A DNA stretch of 64,000 nucleotides from the NCBI GenBank assembly GCA_964036195.1, contig OZ038458.1, forward strand, positions 20,039,832-20,103,831, read 5' to 3'. Below, piece after piece: positions 1 through 12,265 of this stretch (its first letter is position 1; the number at the start of each line of letters is the position of its first letter). Under the pieces are notes generated by a model. It was not told the DNA's origin and ran no database searches. It saw only the letters and a program-made list of their open reading frames with translations. The DNA comes from Sphaerolaimus hirsutus (Eukaryota > Nematoda > Chromadorea > Monhysterida > Sphaerolaimidae). The position numbers and the translations under genes are program-made.

Positions 1-1592
1 TTTTCCAATGTCGGGACCGGGACTGGGGTGTCGGACCGGGACTGGCTTTTTTTCATTCGTCGGGTCCGGACCGGGACTGGGATCTGCCGAACCATGTAGC
101 GGGACCGCGGTCCCGTTTGAACCCTACATCCAACACAACTTCACAACCAAAACGTTGTTTCAGCGTGCAAGTTTGAGAATGCACCGACCTGTGTCACCTG
201 CGATTTGTCAGCCATCGTGCTCAGTCGACAAAATTACTGCCACCAGTGAAATGACCACAAAACTGCTTAGCTGCTAATTTATAATTAGCTGCATAGCTGC
301 TGCAATATTCTGGATGCGACTATTGAAAACGTGATCAAATAATGTATTATTTAAATAAAAAAGGAATTCCATATGAACCCCACGGTGTGCAAACCATTTT
401 CATTTCGATGCACAATGCTCTACGCACTTGTCAACCGAAATTTGGAAAACTCGTAAATCAGTTTTAAAAACATTCGTGTTTACTGAAATGTGGTGATTTA
501 TGAGTTTTCAGAGTTTCAGCTAAAAACTAGAGTGTAAGCACAAATTGAACTTGTCCATTGAAACAGCGCGGAGACGAAAGAAACTGGAGAATTGGATTAT
601 AAAAAATGCTGAATTTGACGAAAAAATATTTAATGCAAGCAGACACTATTTTCGTAGTATTTTTCCGCGAAAATTTCAAATAGATCACTCCAATTTCCAG
701 TGCTCAGACATCGGTGAAAAATTTCAGCCACAATTTTACATTTCATTAATGACATAGAAAATAAATGGAAGAAAAGTAAAAAAAACTGCAAAATGTAAAT
801 GGAATGGAATGCTAAGCATTATGAATGAGCGTGTAGAAAATGCACCAGGAGCACCAAATTGTGGCAAAATAGATGGCGAAAAAATCAAAGGAAGTGACTA
901 GAAAACATGACGAGATCGATCAAACGAGAATAAGAATCGACAAACTACCACTCGTCTCCACAAGATTCACGGGGTTCAAAAATTATTTAGAATTAGAAAT
1001 CGCATCCTAGTATACACATTTATTTATATTTTACCTAGTTAAAAATATCACTTTTTAGAAGGAAGGTTTTGAGTTCAAACGCTGTGCCGATCCGATTATG
1101 GCAAAATGTCAATAATATCGATAATACCGTATTACCTCCAATATAAGGCTTCCCTCTAATATAAGGTACCCTCTAATATAAGGTATAACTTTTGGCTATT
1201 TTGAACGCGACGAAATAAATATAAGGTACCCTCTAATGTAAGGCATACCTCTAATATAAGGCACAGCTGGCTGCGTGCCAAAACGCGCAAAATCATGAAA
1301 ACGGTCGCCAAACATGGCGGAAAATGATGAAAATGGTGCGGAAGGGCATTGCGATAACTCTTCATCGACTTCTGACATTTTGTAGTGATACTGTACCACC
1401 TATTTCTGGTAAAATTTCTTTAAAATCTGGTGAAAATAATTGAAGGTACCCTCTGATATTAGGCATAACTTTTGGCTCGAAAAAACTGACGAAAACAATA
1501 TAAGGTCCTTATATTAGAGGTAATACGGTACCAATATTTCAAACAGCTGGTCGCATCACCCCTGGATACCCCAAATAGCCCACACATAACAC
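1..1592. other. Non-coding, repeat-rich stretch downstream of the glucuronosyltransferase gene
   Basis: I see no exon here. Bases 1-125 hold repeated GGGACCGGGACTGG words and a CCCGTTTGAACCC end, resembling the CAAACGGGAT elements near 11883 and 22385. Bases 425-540 hold a degenerate copy of the AAAACTCATAAATCAG foldback family seen near 35665. A TACCGTATT-ended MITE fills 1125-1530. The short open frames here are AT-rich and carry no recognisable motif. Confidence 0.6.
1125..1530. mobile_element. TACCGTATT-ended MITE, TAATATAAGG variant
   Basis: The left end begins TACCGTATTACCTCCAATA and the right end is its near-perfect reverse complement, ending TATTAGAGGTAATACGGTA. The words CCTCTAATATAAGG recur several times inside on the plus strand and once inverted. 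No transposase is present, so it is non-autonomous. It shares its terminal nine bases with elements at 14179, 18757, 36029, 37289 and 37959, although the interior words differ between copies. Confidence 0.75.
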
Positions 1593-4500
1593 TCACACCT
1601 CAATATCCAGATCAGACCTGACACCCCTATCCCTCCACTGCACCTCGTGCTTCAATTTGGGCTGTTCCGTGCGCGTGTGCCACACGTACACCTTGGTGCA
1701 CTGGTCGGCCAAAGGCACTAGGTCTTGCGGCCGCACTTGCAGACTTTGCAACAGATGAGACTCCTGGGGGCAGTCTCAGACACTGTAAAGGGTAAAGGGT
1801 AAAGTGTCAAATGTTATGTCAATTGTCAATCGAAAGAAAAAAAAATTATTACGGAACTTTGCATGACAATATTGACACTTTGCCTGACACTTTACATGGC
1901 ATTTGACATTTTGTTGACACTTTACATGACATTTGACACTGGACTTTACACTTTACATTGCTTGGGACTGTCACCTGGCCGCCGCGCGGCACAGAGTACG
2001 TGAAGTTGGCTGAGCGGTGTTGCATCAAAAGACGTAGCGGGATGCCGAAAGCCGACATGTCTGCGGTTGCGAACGAAATTCATTCGCGGCCATAAATTAT
2101 CTATAATTGCCCGGCGTGTATTTCGGCAGCTCGAATTATTGGGATTATTATAACTTACAACAACCACTTACGTTATACTCACTTAACCAGCATAAGTGAC
2201 ATACAGTGACCACTTTCATTTCATATCACTTTCAAATTTACTTGTCATCAAAAACTTGGCTTATAACTTATGCAAATACACCTTTATTTTCTTTTTACAT
2301 GGCAAGTTGCCAATCAGCGACAACAAAACGGGTGAATCAACAACCATCCATCCATCCCATCCACCAACCAATAGGAAAAGGTCGATCCTTCCCCCACGCG
2401 ACAGCCCAATCGACAACTTTTCCCTGGCTGACCACCGGCCGCTCGACCATCAAACCACCCACAAGTCCCACTGGCCAGATGCCAACTGAGTCGGCGCACT
2501 GGCGCACCTCGTTGAACACGCGCAGGTCGTACGTGTTGTCGTCGTCCATGAAGTAGATTGCGGTGTTATTGATCGAGTTCGGCGGCAGATGCTGTCTGCG
2601 TGGGGGGGGGGGGTGATTTTACCGGTGCAATACCGTCGTTAATCGATTTTGTGACCGCGCAAATTTAGGTCTACTCGGCGGACCGCAAATAGCATTGAAA
2701 AAATCTCTGGGTGATTTATATTTAAAAAATCTCAGAAAATCTCAGAAAATATAAGATTTTCTGAGATTCTTATTTTTTTCATGATTTTTTAGAGAGATTT
2801 AATTATATTTTCTTTTTGAGAGATTTTTTAGAGATTTTTTAAAAATATCAGAAAATCTCTCAAATTCTGATATTTATATTTATTTATATTTTTTTGCCTT
2901 TTTTTTGAGAGAGATTTAATTTTATGTTTTTTCTTGAGAGATTTTCTGAAATTATATTTAATTATATTTTCTAGAAATTGATGATTATTTTCAATGCTAA
3001 CCGCAAAGTATGCGCCCAAAATTATTTATGTCTTGGTCGATAACGCGCGAGCTGGATACTTATGTGTGCAAATATTTAAAAAAAGAAAAAGGCGGAGTCG
3101 CGTACAAATGAGGAATGTTTTTTCCCCGAAATGTTTTTCCTTTTTTGCTGGAATTATTTTTATTTTATTAATGATGACGTCATGATGGTGTTTCCTTCAG
3201 AAAAATGCATAGCGTGCGGTCCGCCGAGTATACACTTGGAAATTTTGGAAAGTCATAAATCTGTAAAGCACACATTTGAATTTACCAGAAAAATGTTTGA
3301 TCGCCGTCAAATAGCAGTTGACAAACTCCTCATTGTGGTAAACTCAAATGTGTTCAAAAAACTTTTTTATGCTTTTACCAAATTGCGTTTCACACATAAA
3401 ATATCACATTTCATCCTCCAAACCCCCCCCCCCCAAACCCCGACCTAATCCACGAAAGTGCCTCATTCCTCTGCGCGACACCCTTGGGCATGAGCCAGCT
3501 GGGGTCATTCTGATGCATCTTGTGCTGCTGCGGCGTGGCGGCCGCCAACAACACGTGGTCCAGCTGCGACCGCTTCAACAGCTGCGACACCGACTTGGAC
3601 GTCTGCTCCGAGTCCTCGACGATCACCCACAGGATGTTGGACACGTGCATCAAGGTTTGCGATAGTCTGCGCGGGGTTGGGTGGGACTAGGGTTGGCCGA
3701 TGTTTTTTTTAAACGTTTTTTATTTAAAAAAACGTTGTTGTTTTTTTAAAACATGTCGTCCGAAATGTTGTTTTTTTTTAAACATCGACCGAAATTTTTA
3801 GTACTAAGCACTAGGTATTTTGCAAAACTTTTGCGCGCAAGCGCGCAATTTCACACACAAATTGACATTGGTGGTTGTTTTCATTAGTTTTGTGGCATTT
3901 TTAGTATCAAAGTATCCATTTATATATGCTACCATGGGTTAATAAGCCGTCATATGTTGGTGTAGTATATAATATTGAGGTAATGTGCTTCCATGTACAT
4001 CCACAGTGTGTAACTTCACTCCCAAAGTAACAACCTCCTTTTATAACCTTGTTTCATCACTATTCCGTGCCAAACTTTACCTGAAGTCACGAACATTCGA
4101 CTATAAGGCGATATTCGAACGTATCGACAAAAATGGATATTTTTGACACAAATCACCACTTATAATGCTATCCCATGGCTCAACAGCCATTATATGGTCA
4201 TATATAACATCACAGAGTATTGCCACTGTCTGATATACCTATATATGATGACACAAGGCCATATCTGGGAGCTTTTAAAAAAAACGTTTTTTATTAAAAA
4301 AAACGTTAAGGATGTTTACTGGTTGTTAGAAGAATTTCCTGGGTGGGTTGTAAAGATTCTAAAGCAGCAGGGGCATAGTGCTAGCCCTAAAAATTTTTTT
4401 AAATAAATGTGCTCAGTAAACCGTCAAAAATGCAAAAAGTGCAAAATGCAACAGCATTCACCAACCTAGTCAACTCGGCCTTTTGCGTCGGTCTGGCGTA

Positions 4501-5164
4501 GGTGGGCGTGATCAGAACCAGCCGTGTCTGCTCGGCGCCGGGCGACAACCTGGGTCGAGTTTGGCTGCCGGCGGCCAACCGCCGCAGTTCCTCTATCCGC
4601 CTGGAGCAACGGTGCAAGTCGCGCTCGGCGCCCGACACCTGTGAGGAGATTTTTTTGCCCGACACGTTTTTTGTCAGTGTGGGAAATCGGACGAAGCCCG
4701 ATTCAAGGCGCACAGATTTACTTCAACTCAAATGGGTTTTGGGCCCAGATGCAATTGGGAAGGCAGGCGTGCCCGGCATACCCGACAAAAGCACATGAAT
4801 CCATAGAATGATCGATTTCGTTCCAATTTTTGACTACATTTATAAAATTGTAAAAACGCGAATATCAGTGTTTTCTGAAAAAAGTTTGATGGTAATTACC
4901 CTTATTTAATACACTAGTTTATACACTTTTTACAAAGTACAATGCCGCAACGACACGGAAAACATTGCAAACAAAAAATACCGTCAAAATAAGCTCATCA
5001 ATCCTCAAATGAGCCTCAATTAATTTCTGGTCCAAATCCTGCCTGGTCTCCTGTCCAATGGTGAGCTCCCTGTACAGGGCCAAGTACTGGGTGCCCAACA
5101 ACATCAGCAGGGCGCACAGCACCGAGTAGAGCACCTTGCCCGACGTGGACGCGGGCATGTGCAT
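1593..5164 (-). CDS. Galactosylgalactosylxylosylprotein 3-beta-glucuronosyltransferase (GlcAT-I/B3GAT family, GT43)
   Basis: Six exons on the minus strand: 5164-4982, 4638-4466, 3666-3445, 2595-2369, 2060-1975, 1763-1593. All junctions are GT-AG and phase-consistent, giving 353 residues, close to human B3GAT3 (335). It is a type II Golgi enzyme that adds glucuronic acid to the Gal-Gal-Xyl linker of glycosaminoglycans. A signal anchor lies at about residues 11-32, a stem to about 95, then ITPTYARP (donor-binding start), RLSQTLMHVSNILWVIVED, AQRNEAL, and the metal-binding DDD of YFMDDDNTY at about 210-212. VGIWPVGLVGGL follows, then Glu298, which aligns with the catalytic base of GlcAT-I. The start could be Met 5164 or Met 5158. 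B3GAT1/2-type acceptor specificity cannot be excluded from sequence alone. The last intron is an intact introner. Confidence 0.93.
1764..1974 (-). mobile_element. Introner: a MITE that forms the whole of the last glucuronosyltransferase intron (211 bp)
   Basis: In gene sense the intron begins GTGACAGTCCCAAGC and ends GAGACTGCCCCCAG. The two ends are inverted repeats (GTGACAGTCCCA against GGGGCAGTCTCA). The interior is a hairpin of TGTAAAGTGTCAAATG-type words. The exon reads CAG just before the element, and CAG follows it as the splice acceptor. Removing element plus one CAG joins GGC GGC CAG to GAG TCT with the frame intact. The junction lies directly before the predicted catalytic Glu codon. 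Confidence 0.9.
2672..3230. mobile_element. MITE with TACTCGGCGGACCGCA ends, AT-rich core, inside the third glucuronosyltransferase intron
   Basis: The left end TACTCGGCGGACCGCA is matched at the right by TGCGGTCCGCCGAGTA. The core (about 2700-2990) is low-complexity GATTTTCTGAGA/AGAGATTTTTT. A shorter relative with TATACTCGGCGGAC ends lies at 41740-41937 and in its duplicate at 57042-57238. No coding capacity. Confidence 0.7.
3688..4389. mobile_element. Putative hAT-like non-autonomous element in the second glucuronosyltransferase intron
   Basis: It is bounded by TAGGGTTGGCC and the roughly inverse GTGCTAGCCCTA. Palindromic AAACGTTTTTTATT/AAAAAAACGTT blocks sit near both ends (3710-3735 and 4278-4308). 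A smaller relative with TAGGGATGG/CATCCCTA ends and the same AAACGTTTT words is at 29552-29661. A target duplication is not clear, so the family assignment is tentative. Confidence 0.45.
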
Positions 5165-5586
5165 TGTCGGGCACTGGGCTCATTGGGTTGAGGTTTTGTG
5201 ATGGTAGTGGGGTTGGAGCATTTTGAGGGGTTTTATGGGGGTTTAATGGTACTGTAACGGACGTTTTTGTTATTGTAGGCCACTGGAAAGTGGGTAATGA
5301 TTTCAGGGACGGGTTATGGTAGTTAAGGCTAAATATATAAAGTGTAGCTGTCAAGTGAATTTGCACCAATTTGAAACCAGAGTTGTGGAAAAATATAAGA
5401 ATAGATGGCATGTTAGTGCTCTGTGATCTTTTGGAACAATTAAACAAAATTGCAATGCCGAAACATTTGCTGCACAGAATTCATATACAATAAATAAACT
5501 CTCGCAGAGAAACAACAAGGTAGCAAAATCTATCATTAAAATAACAACGGAGAAATAATCATCAGACCACAATACAACAATTCACA

Positions 5587-8500
5587 TCAAATCTGATGTT
5601 TCGGTCGTTTCTGCTTCAACTTTTTCTTCCAAAATTTCGCACCCTTGGCACTGCGAACTTCGGCAAATGTGTCGAAAGGGGCCGCCGCGCCAGCCTGCAA
5701 GGAAAATAAAAAAATAATGGAAAACGAAAAACTGGGGGATATTTTGTCGTCAGAGAATTTGGACACTTTCGATTTTTTTAAGAGAGGAAAGCGGGTTATT
5801 TATGAATGCCTTTTTAGCACTTACTCTGTAAAATTTCATCCAATCAAAAAACAAACAATAAACGCACTCTAGTTTTCAATCAAAATTTCCAAAACTCCTG
5901 AATCAACTCAACTAGATTGAACGTAAATATTTGGGTTTACTGAAATGAGTTATTTTGAATCCCATCAACTGTAGTTGGGGGACACACCATTCCAGTAAAT
6001 CAGATGCGTTCAAAGCTGATTTATGAGATTCAAAATCATAGCGAATTTCGGTTCAAAACTAGCGTGTGTAGAGACAATGGGCTTTTTATGCTCTGGCTGC
6101 CAATGACTCCAGTCTGTGTAGAGCTTCATTATTTCATTTTTTGCACAAGTTGGAGTATTTTTACTTTATTTGTGCTACATTATGTACTCGTGTGAGACCG
6201 GAGCTTGTTCAAAGCGGACATATTTTTAGTAGTTCCTACGTCGCTTACACGAGGGCGCCTTTCAAACGGAAGGCGGGGGGATTATTAAAGAGATTACGGT
6301 AACAAATAAAGATATCTCACCTTTTTGGGCTTCTTTCTGTGTTTGGCACCGCCGCGTTTGTGTTTACGCTGCTTGCCAACCTGTTTTTGTTTTGTTTCAT
6401 CCCCATCTGACAGTTTGTCGGCGTTTAGATCACTGATACCTGCAACATTACTGTATATTGACCGTATTTCCTCGAAATACTCCCAGGTTTGAGCGAGTTG
6501 ATGATAAGGTCCTCCAATAACCCCCCCCACACGAAATACCCCCATCTGGTATGAGGTCGTTTTTGACATGACATGATGATATGGCAAAACATATTTACAT
6601 GGATCACTTCATATTTATTCTTGCTCCGTTTCCCCAGTTTCCGTTTCCCCAGTTAGACCCCAGTTTCCGGGAATAAAAACATATCATTTTATTTATTTAG
6701 AAAAAAAAAACTTTTTAATTTTATCCTGAAAAAATGCAAACAGCTTACTACATCGATTTTTCCAATCTTAGACACGATGTCTATACATATTTATTTACAT
6801 ATTCCAAAAAATTATCGTGCTCATTTCCGAAATGAAACAAAACAAACCGCTTATATCACTGAGTCCGCTGCACGTGCTGCCAACTTCAGTCATCTCATCT
6901 TCACTCTTCACATCTTCATCAACATCAACTTGATTTGTCACACTTTCATTCGAACCAGGGGCTGGTTCCAATTTCTCGGAAGTTTCCAGGGATGTTCCAG
7001 CTTCACCGGGGATGACAGATTCATTCTGGAATTGTAAATTTCTGAATGAAAATTGTAAACACAAATTTACGGTTAATCGCGCTGCTTTTGTCCTATTGAA
7101 AATCAAACTGGACAGCGTTCATTTTTAAGAAATATTATCAAATTTTCATCAAAAAATTTCACAACGCGAAGCACAAATTTCAATTTTTTTTACATTCTTA
7201 AGTAACATGTTTGGCCAGTTTTTGTCCAGCAGTTTGGATTTGCTAAAAAGTGAAATCAGTTGTCTCATTGTTGTCGCATTTTTATCAGTTCTGTGCTGAT
7301 CTTTGTTTATTGAAATCGAACGCCATCCACCACTGTAAAAAATGATGGAAAGTATTTTTGGGTAGTTTCTCAACATTTACCTCTGAAGATACTCAAATAA
7401 AAACACGCCATTTTTATTAACCGAAGAAACCAAGCACTCGCGATCTCAGATGGCCCCTGTGCCGAAAAGTCGCTCATTTTAGCACGCAGCGCCAGAGCAA
7501 TATAAAAGGCCACAAAGCCAGCATGCAATTGGCTAACGCACTCTCAGCAGGCACGCCCTCATCACAGATCGCAAATGATTTCGCACAAAATCGAACCCGT
7601 CACATTTGCCTAACCTCTGGACCATCGTTATCATTATGCGGTCTTGGCTCGCAGCCAGGTGGCAGGACAAAATAAGGTAAACGGCCGCGAAAGAAATCGT
7701 TCAGGACCATTCGCGCTACCACCGTGATGTCTGGCTCGCCGCCCTGAAAAAAATAAATGCGTGAGTTTTTCACAATGAACTTGAAACGTTCCCTGGTCGA
7801 GCAGAAACCTTAGGAAAAATGAAAAAATGCCGGGTGTCCCACCGAATTACCTTTCTCAACTTCCCACTTTTCACGGCCAATTTCTCCAAAAAGTCATCTG
7901 TGTCGTTCCATTGGTCCACACCGTAAGTTTTCACCATGTGTTCTTTTTTAACCCGCGCCAGTACAGCATCCACGTGGTGTTCTGGGTCTTTCACGTTTTC
8001 CACACGGACCACGCCTGAGAAAAATACAGCTAAATTTATTCTGTTTAATTCATCCTTTTTTATTTTCCTTTAGTTTCCTGGGGGCGCCTCCAGACCCACT
8101 AAAATGCCATATAAAATGTCAAATGTCATGCAATTTAAAGTGTCAGATGTCATGCAATTCAAAGTGTCAAATGTCATGCAATGCAAAATGTCAAATGTCT
8201 GAGCAGAGAATGGCCATATAAAACAAATTGCAAAATACTATTCGCTCACCTTTCAAGACCAATTCTGATTCAGAGTCGCCGCCGGCCGGATAGACCACTC
8301 CAGGGCAATCGATCAAATAGATTCGCTTCATCAGAGTGACGTACTGCCACACCTGAAACAATTGCAGTCCGATTAACACGATCATATATTTTTTTAATTT
8401 GAAAAGACAAGGTAAATAGATACATAGCTGGACATTGGGGGTGGGGGCGGTGAGCAGATTTTAAAATAAAAATAAGCATGTTAAATCACCAAAAATTGGG

Positions 8501-11500
8501 GTACAAAACAGAACAAAAATAGTTCCACACAATCATAATCTAATTCATCTATTTATCTAGATCGATTTATATGCAATTATAAATAGTATAAAAACGATTT
8601 CTTTAATGAAAAAATAGTACAAAATGAAAGTTATTTACGGAAAGTATAGTACAAAGTTATTTACGGATTTCTTCTAGTAAACTGCTCAGTGTATTTTTTA
8701 TTGTTAGCATCTACCCGAGTCTGTTTCAAAATGAAACCAGCTCATGAAGTCTTATCGCAAATAACCAACCTTTGTTTCTCCCGCAATCGGCGCCGCTTTG
8801 CACACTTTCTTTTTCCTGAGCGCATTTATGATGGAACTTTTTCCAACGTTCGGGTAGCCCACGAAACCCACGCTGATCTGCTGCCGTTCCGGATGTAACT
8901 GTAAATTTCAAAAGCAGTTCAAATGAAATGAATCCATATAAGTATTTACGGCTCGTAAATTACGTTTTGAAAAAATGCAATGACTTCTAATTGTTTGGCC
9001 TCACACACGCTAGCTGACATCGACACCAAATGTCAACTGGTTCCGTTCCCACTTCAAAGCTGGCGTTTGAACGTCGTTCGTCGGCTCGCCAGCAAAATTT
9101 GAATCGGGATCAGCACCAGTTGACATTTGGTGGGCCGTTTGAATAGGCGGTATTTACAAATAAACCTGGACTTTGGTTCATTCAATGAACTTGATTGGGT
9201 TTTTAATTTCTCAAAAAAAAGTAAATCGCCTCGTTTGATATTGAAGAACACGTGTTACGGAGCCAGATCAGTAGCACTTTGCAAGCCTGTTACCATAAAT
9301 TTTTCACATTTTTCGTCACCAACCTTCGCAAACTGTCTCAGCAAATTGATCAACTGCGACTTGCCGAACGAGTGCTCGATGCTGGCGTGAAAAGCCACGG
9401 TTGGGTACTCGGCGCTGAGCAGACGCATCCACTGCTGAGTAACCCAGCTGGGCACCAGGTCGACCTTGTTCAGCACCAGCACCAGGTGCTTGTGCGCCTT
9501 GTGCACTTTCAGGAAGCGCTCCACCTGCAGGCAGCGAGTGCCCAGGGGGTTTCGCCCGTCGAGCACCTCGATCACCACATCCGACGAGTCGACCACCTGG
9601 GTTGCAATTCAATTTGCCCGATTTTTCGGGTAACCCGCTGTCGGGCACGCAAAAACGGCATTTTAACGCACTTTGTACAACTCGCCCCATACTCTGGCGG
9701 ACTGGCCGGCCTTGAACAGGGGATTGGGATTTTCGGTTTTGTTCTCCTGCCTGGCGAGCTCGCTGGCGACTAGATCGCGATCTGTATCAACTTTGTAAGT
9801 GTCCGTTTTTGTGCTCGCTGTGGCCGCTAGTTCCTGTAGAAAAGAAGTTATTGAAGCCTTGAAAACTATTATAAGTGGGTATCCGCAAGTTTGAGATCTG
9901 GGAAATACATGCATTCAAAAACAACGATTTACTAAATATTTAATGATCTTGTTCTTGCGATTGGTCAATGTTATAGGCAACCAGTTGCCAGTCCCATACC
10001 TGTAGAATGCCCTGTAAAGTGTCAAAGACCCTGTAAAATGTCATGTGTCATGTAAAAGACCCTGTAAAGTGTCATGTGTATCCAAATCATGTTGTGTCAT
10101 ATCCGAATATTATGTTTTGTAACCAAATCTTACTTCTGGTCTAAAGATTTGCATAAAGAAACATAAGATTTGGATAAAATACAAAAAGATTTGGATAGAC
10201 ATGTCACGTTACAGGGTCTTTTACATGACATTTGACACTTTACAAGGGGGGTTTAAATGACACATGACAATTTACAAGGTCTTTTACATTTTACGGTTTT
10301 TACAGGGTCTGCGACTGCCCCCAGGTGTATGTTGAAAACTCAATTTACTGTACTCGAATGCTAGTGTAAGCTTTTCCCATCTCACCCATTTGCATTATAA
10401 ATTATCTAGGTATTAAAAATTTAAATTAACCTCCAAGGTTTCAACGGAAACGTTAGGCCGTTTACGTTTCGACTTCTTTCCAAACGTATCTTGGAAGCTC
10501 TCAGTTTCCAAGATGTGCGCCCGCGCAGTCTGTAACACAAAAATTCTATAGAAAACGAGAAAATGTTGCAAAAAAGTTCAATGAACAAAATTTGTCGATT
10601 ATCAAATATTTACCTTAGCTTTTTCACTGAGCAAAGTAACAGGTAGTTTGGTGTGTCTCAAAATGACTTGATAGGGGTCGTCGCGTGCGGTAGCCAAATT
10701 CTCTTGAAACGTTTGCAACTGTTCCTGGCCGACTACTCGGGTGTTGCCTATACGTTTTATATGGATTTTTTGTTTTATATGGATTTTAAAATAAGTGTGT
10801 AAGCGAGTTTGTACACTTGCATGTGCAATACGGACTTTGTAAAATCATAACTGCGCAGTGAATAGCTTCTGGCCGGATGCCAATTCAAGGAGGCACAAAT
10901 TGAAGGTATAAATCCAGTTGTAAATAGTATTTAAATAAATCAAGTGATTAGTAAATCCAAACCCCTCATCACTCAAAATGTAACAAGTCACTTGAATTGT
11001 CACTTATAACATCACTTAACACTTTTCTGGTCATATGTCAACTTGTGCAATGGGCACAATGGAAAATGCATATAAATTATGTCGGAGCTCACCGAACCAC
11101 TTTCTGTTGGGCTCGACCCTGGCCACGGTGCCCGCGGCCAATGTGGACTGGAACGGCGCGGCTTTCACGATTTTTCCACGTCGGTCACTGAAGATTTGGT
11201 TTCGTGTTGTATTGAGCAGAGAGGAAATTTGACTTCTTAACACTTGAACTTAAAGGCCCTGTAACATTTTCGGAGAAAGCAAAAATCTTCGACAACAATA
11301 TTCACACATGTTAGATAATTCCAGCTCGTTATAATAAGTTTTAACACAAACTGCGACACATCTGCTATTCCTCAATATATTTGCCTATACAGAAAATTCA
11401 GGAAACAATTTAATTTTGGTAGTAGCAGCACTACAATATGCAACCAAATAATGCTTTTTTTGTTAATTTGTAAATTAAGATAAATCGGGAATCAATCGCT

Positions 11501-12265
11501 CCACCGGAGAACAAAATTGCTTTGGGGGGATTCAGGAATCTAAAACAAATTATATTGCGATAAACACCTAGATAGATAGCTGTGGGATTTGAGTAGTAGC
11601 CCACCCTTACTAAACCCCCAAACCAACCGTATGGGTTTAGAGTTTTTGTACATCTTCAGTCTGTTGATGGTAGATTTAGTGCGCATGTGGGCACTGCCGC
11701 CTTCGATTTTGCGGTCTGCGTGCAGGCGACAAATTTTAAGCTGACAAAAGCTGACAAAGCGACAAAAATGGTGGCGCAGTGATTAAAAGGCGGCACAAAC
11801 GTCATGACGCTTTTCAAGTGCTAGCAAGAAGCAACAGAGGGGATGTGGCATTTTGTTCCGGCGCCACCCCCGACCCCAAGTAGGGCTCAAACGGGATTGA
11901 CTTTTCGGGATCGGGGGGATTAGTTATCTGAGATTTCGGGATCGGGGTATTAAATTTCGGGATTGCGTTTTTCAGATTTCGGGATCGGGACCACAAAATC
12001 CAGAAATTTTTCGGCATTCGGGACCGGTATCCGTTTGGACACACCCCCGAGCCAATATCAAATAGCACAGTCACGCAACGCAAAATTACCCCTAAACTTT
12101 TGCACGTAACCGACCAGGATTCATGCTGTGGTTGCCAGTTTTGAACTTTTCCTTGTTCACCTTCGTATTGTTGCTTTTGCTGTATTTTGCCATTTTAGCT
12201 TGCAATTTTCCGCCGGCGCCGCCGCCCCCGCGAACTTTTTTGGTGGATTGCCGTTTTTTGGCCAT
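5587..12265 (-). CDS. GNL2: Nucleolar GTP-binding protein 2 (GNL2/NOG2/Ngp-1), 60S ribosome assembly GTPase
   Basis: Fourteen phase-consistent exons: 12265-12115, 11715-11628, 11187-11093, 10747-10614, 10529-10431, 9833-9672, 9596-9324, 8898-8770, 8352-8250, 8014-7851, 7743-7615, 7025-6860, 6439-6321, 5694-5587, giving 639 residues. It is a nucleolar GTPase needed for 60S pre-ribosome maturation. Family landmarks appear in order: NPD-R junction and [23 protein letters not shown] [36 protein letters not shown]. The GTPase motifs are circularly permuted: G4 NKVD (about 286), then G1 GYPNVGKSS (about 348), GETK, and G3 DCPG (about 392). The C-terminus is acidic and then Lys-rich ([15 protein letters not shown]). 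Start is Met 12265 (MAKKRQ). It is shorter than vertebrate GNL2 (731), mainly in the C-terminal region. Confidence 0.95.
8090..8205. repeat. Degenerate introner-family copy in a GNL2 intron
   Basis: Repeated words AAAATGTCAAATGTCATGCAAT follow CCAGACCCACTAAAATGCC, matching the interior of the introner family. The right terminus is lost. It lies wholly inside the intron between the exons ending at 8250 and starting at 8014, so it did not create that intron. Confidence 0.5.
9001..9134. mobile_element. CACACACTAGTTGACATC-family MITE in a GNL2 intron
   Basis: The left end reads CACACGCTAGCTGACATCGA and is followed by CACCAAATGTCAACTGGTTC. The right half carries ACCAGTTGACATTTGGTG. The inverted arms also include GACGAACGACGTT. 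Related copies lie at 15509, 24907, 25120, 36437, 38488 and 63244. Confidence 0.65.
9985..10321. mobile_element. Introner-family element inside an existing GNL2 intron (antisense orientation)
   Basis: On the plus strand it runs from TTGCCAGTCCC to GACTGCCCC and is flanked on both sides by CAG. Long inverted words CCTGTAAAGTGTCAAAGACC and GGTCTTTTACATGACATTTG form a hairpin. Because the host gene is on the minus strand, its GT/AG ends are not usable there. It is a passenger in the 597-bp intron 10430-9834. It shows the same CAG target duplication as the three intron-forming copies. Confidence 0.75.
11883..12055. repeat. CAAACGGGAT / TTTCGGGATCGGG repeat element
   Basis: The sequence carries GGGCTCAAACGGGATTGAC and then tandem TTTCGGGATCGGG words. 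A related element at 22385-22585 has the inverse end (CAATCCCGTTTGAC) and many GATCCCGAAA words. No coding potential. It lies in the first GNL2 intron. Confidence 0.5.

Noticed and set aside
1..125. Telomere-like or satellite array of GGGACCGGGACTGG
   Set aside because: Only a few imperfect units, and the ends match dispersed CAAACGGGAT elements elsewhere in the window.
9252..9773. 173-codon plus-strand open frame
   Set aside because: Covers the antisense of two GNL2 exons whose protein matches the family strongly, including the NKVD motif.
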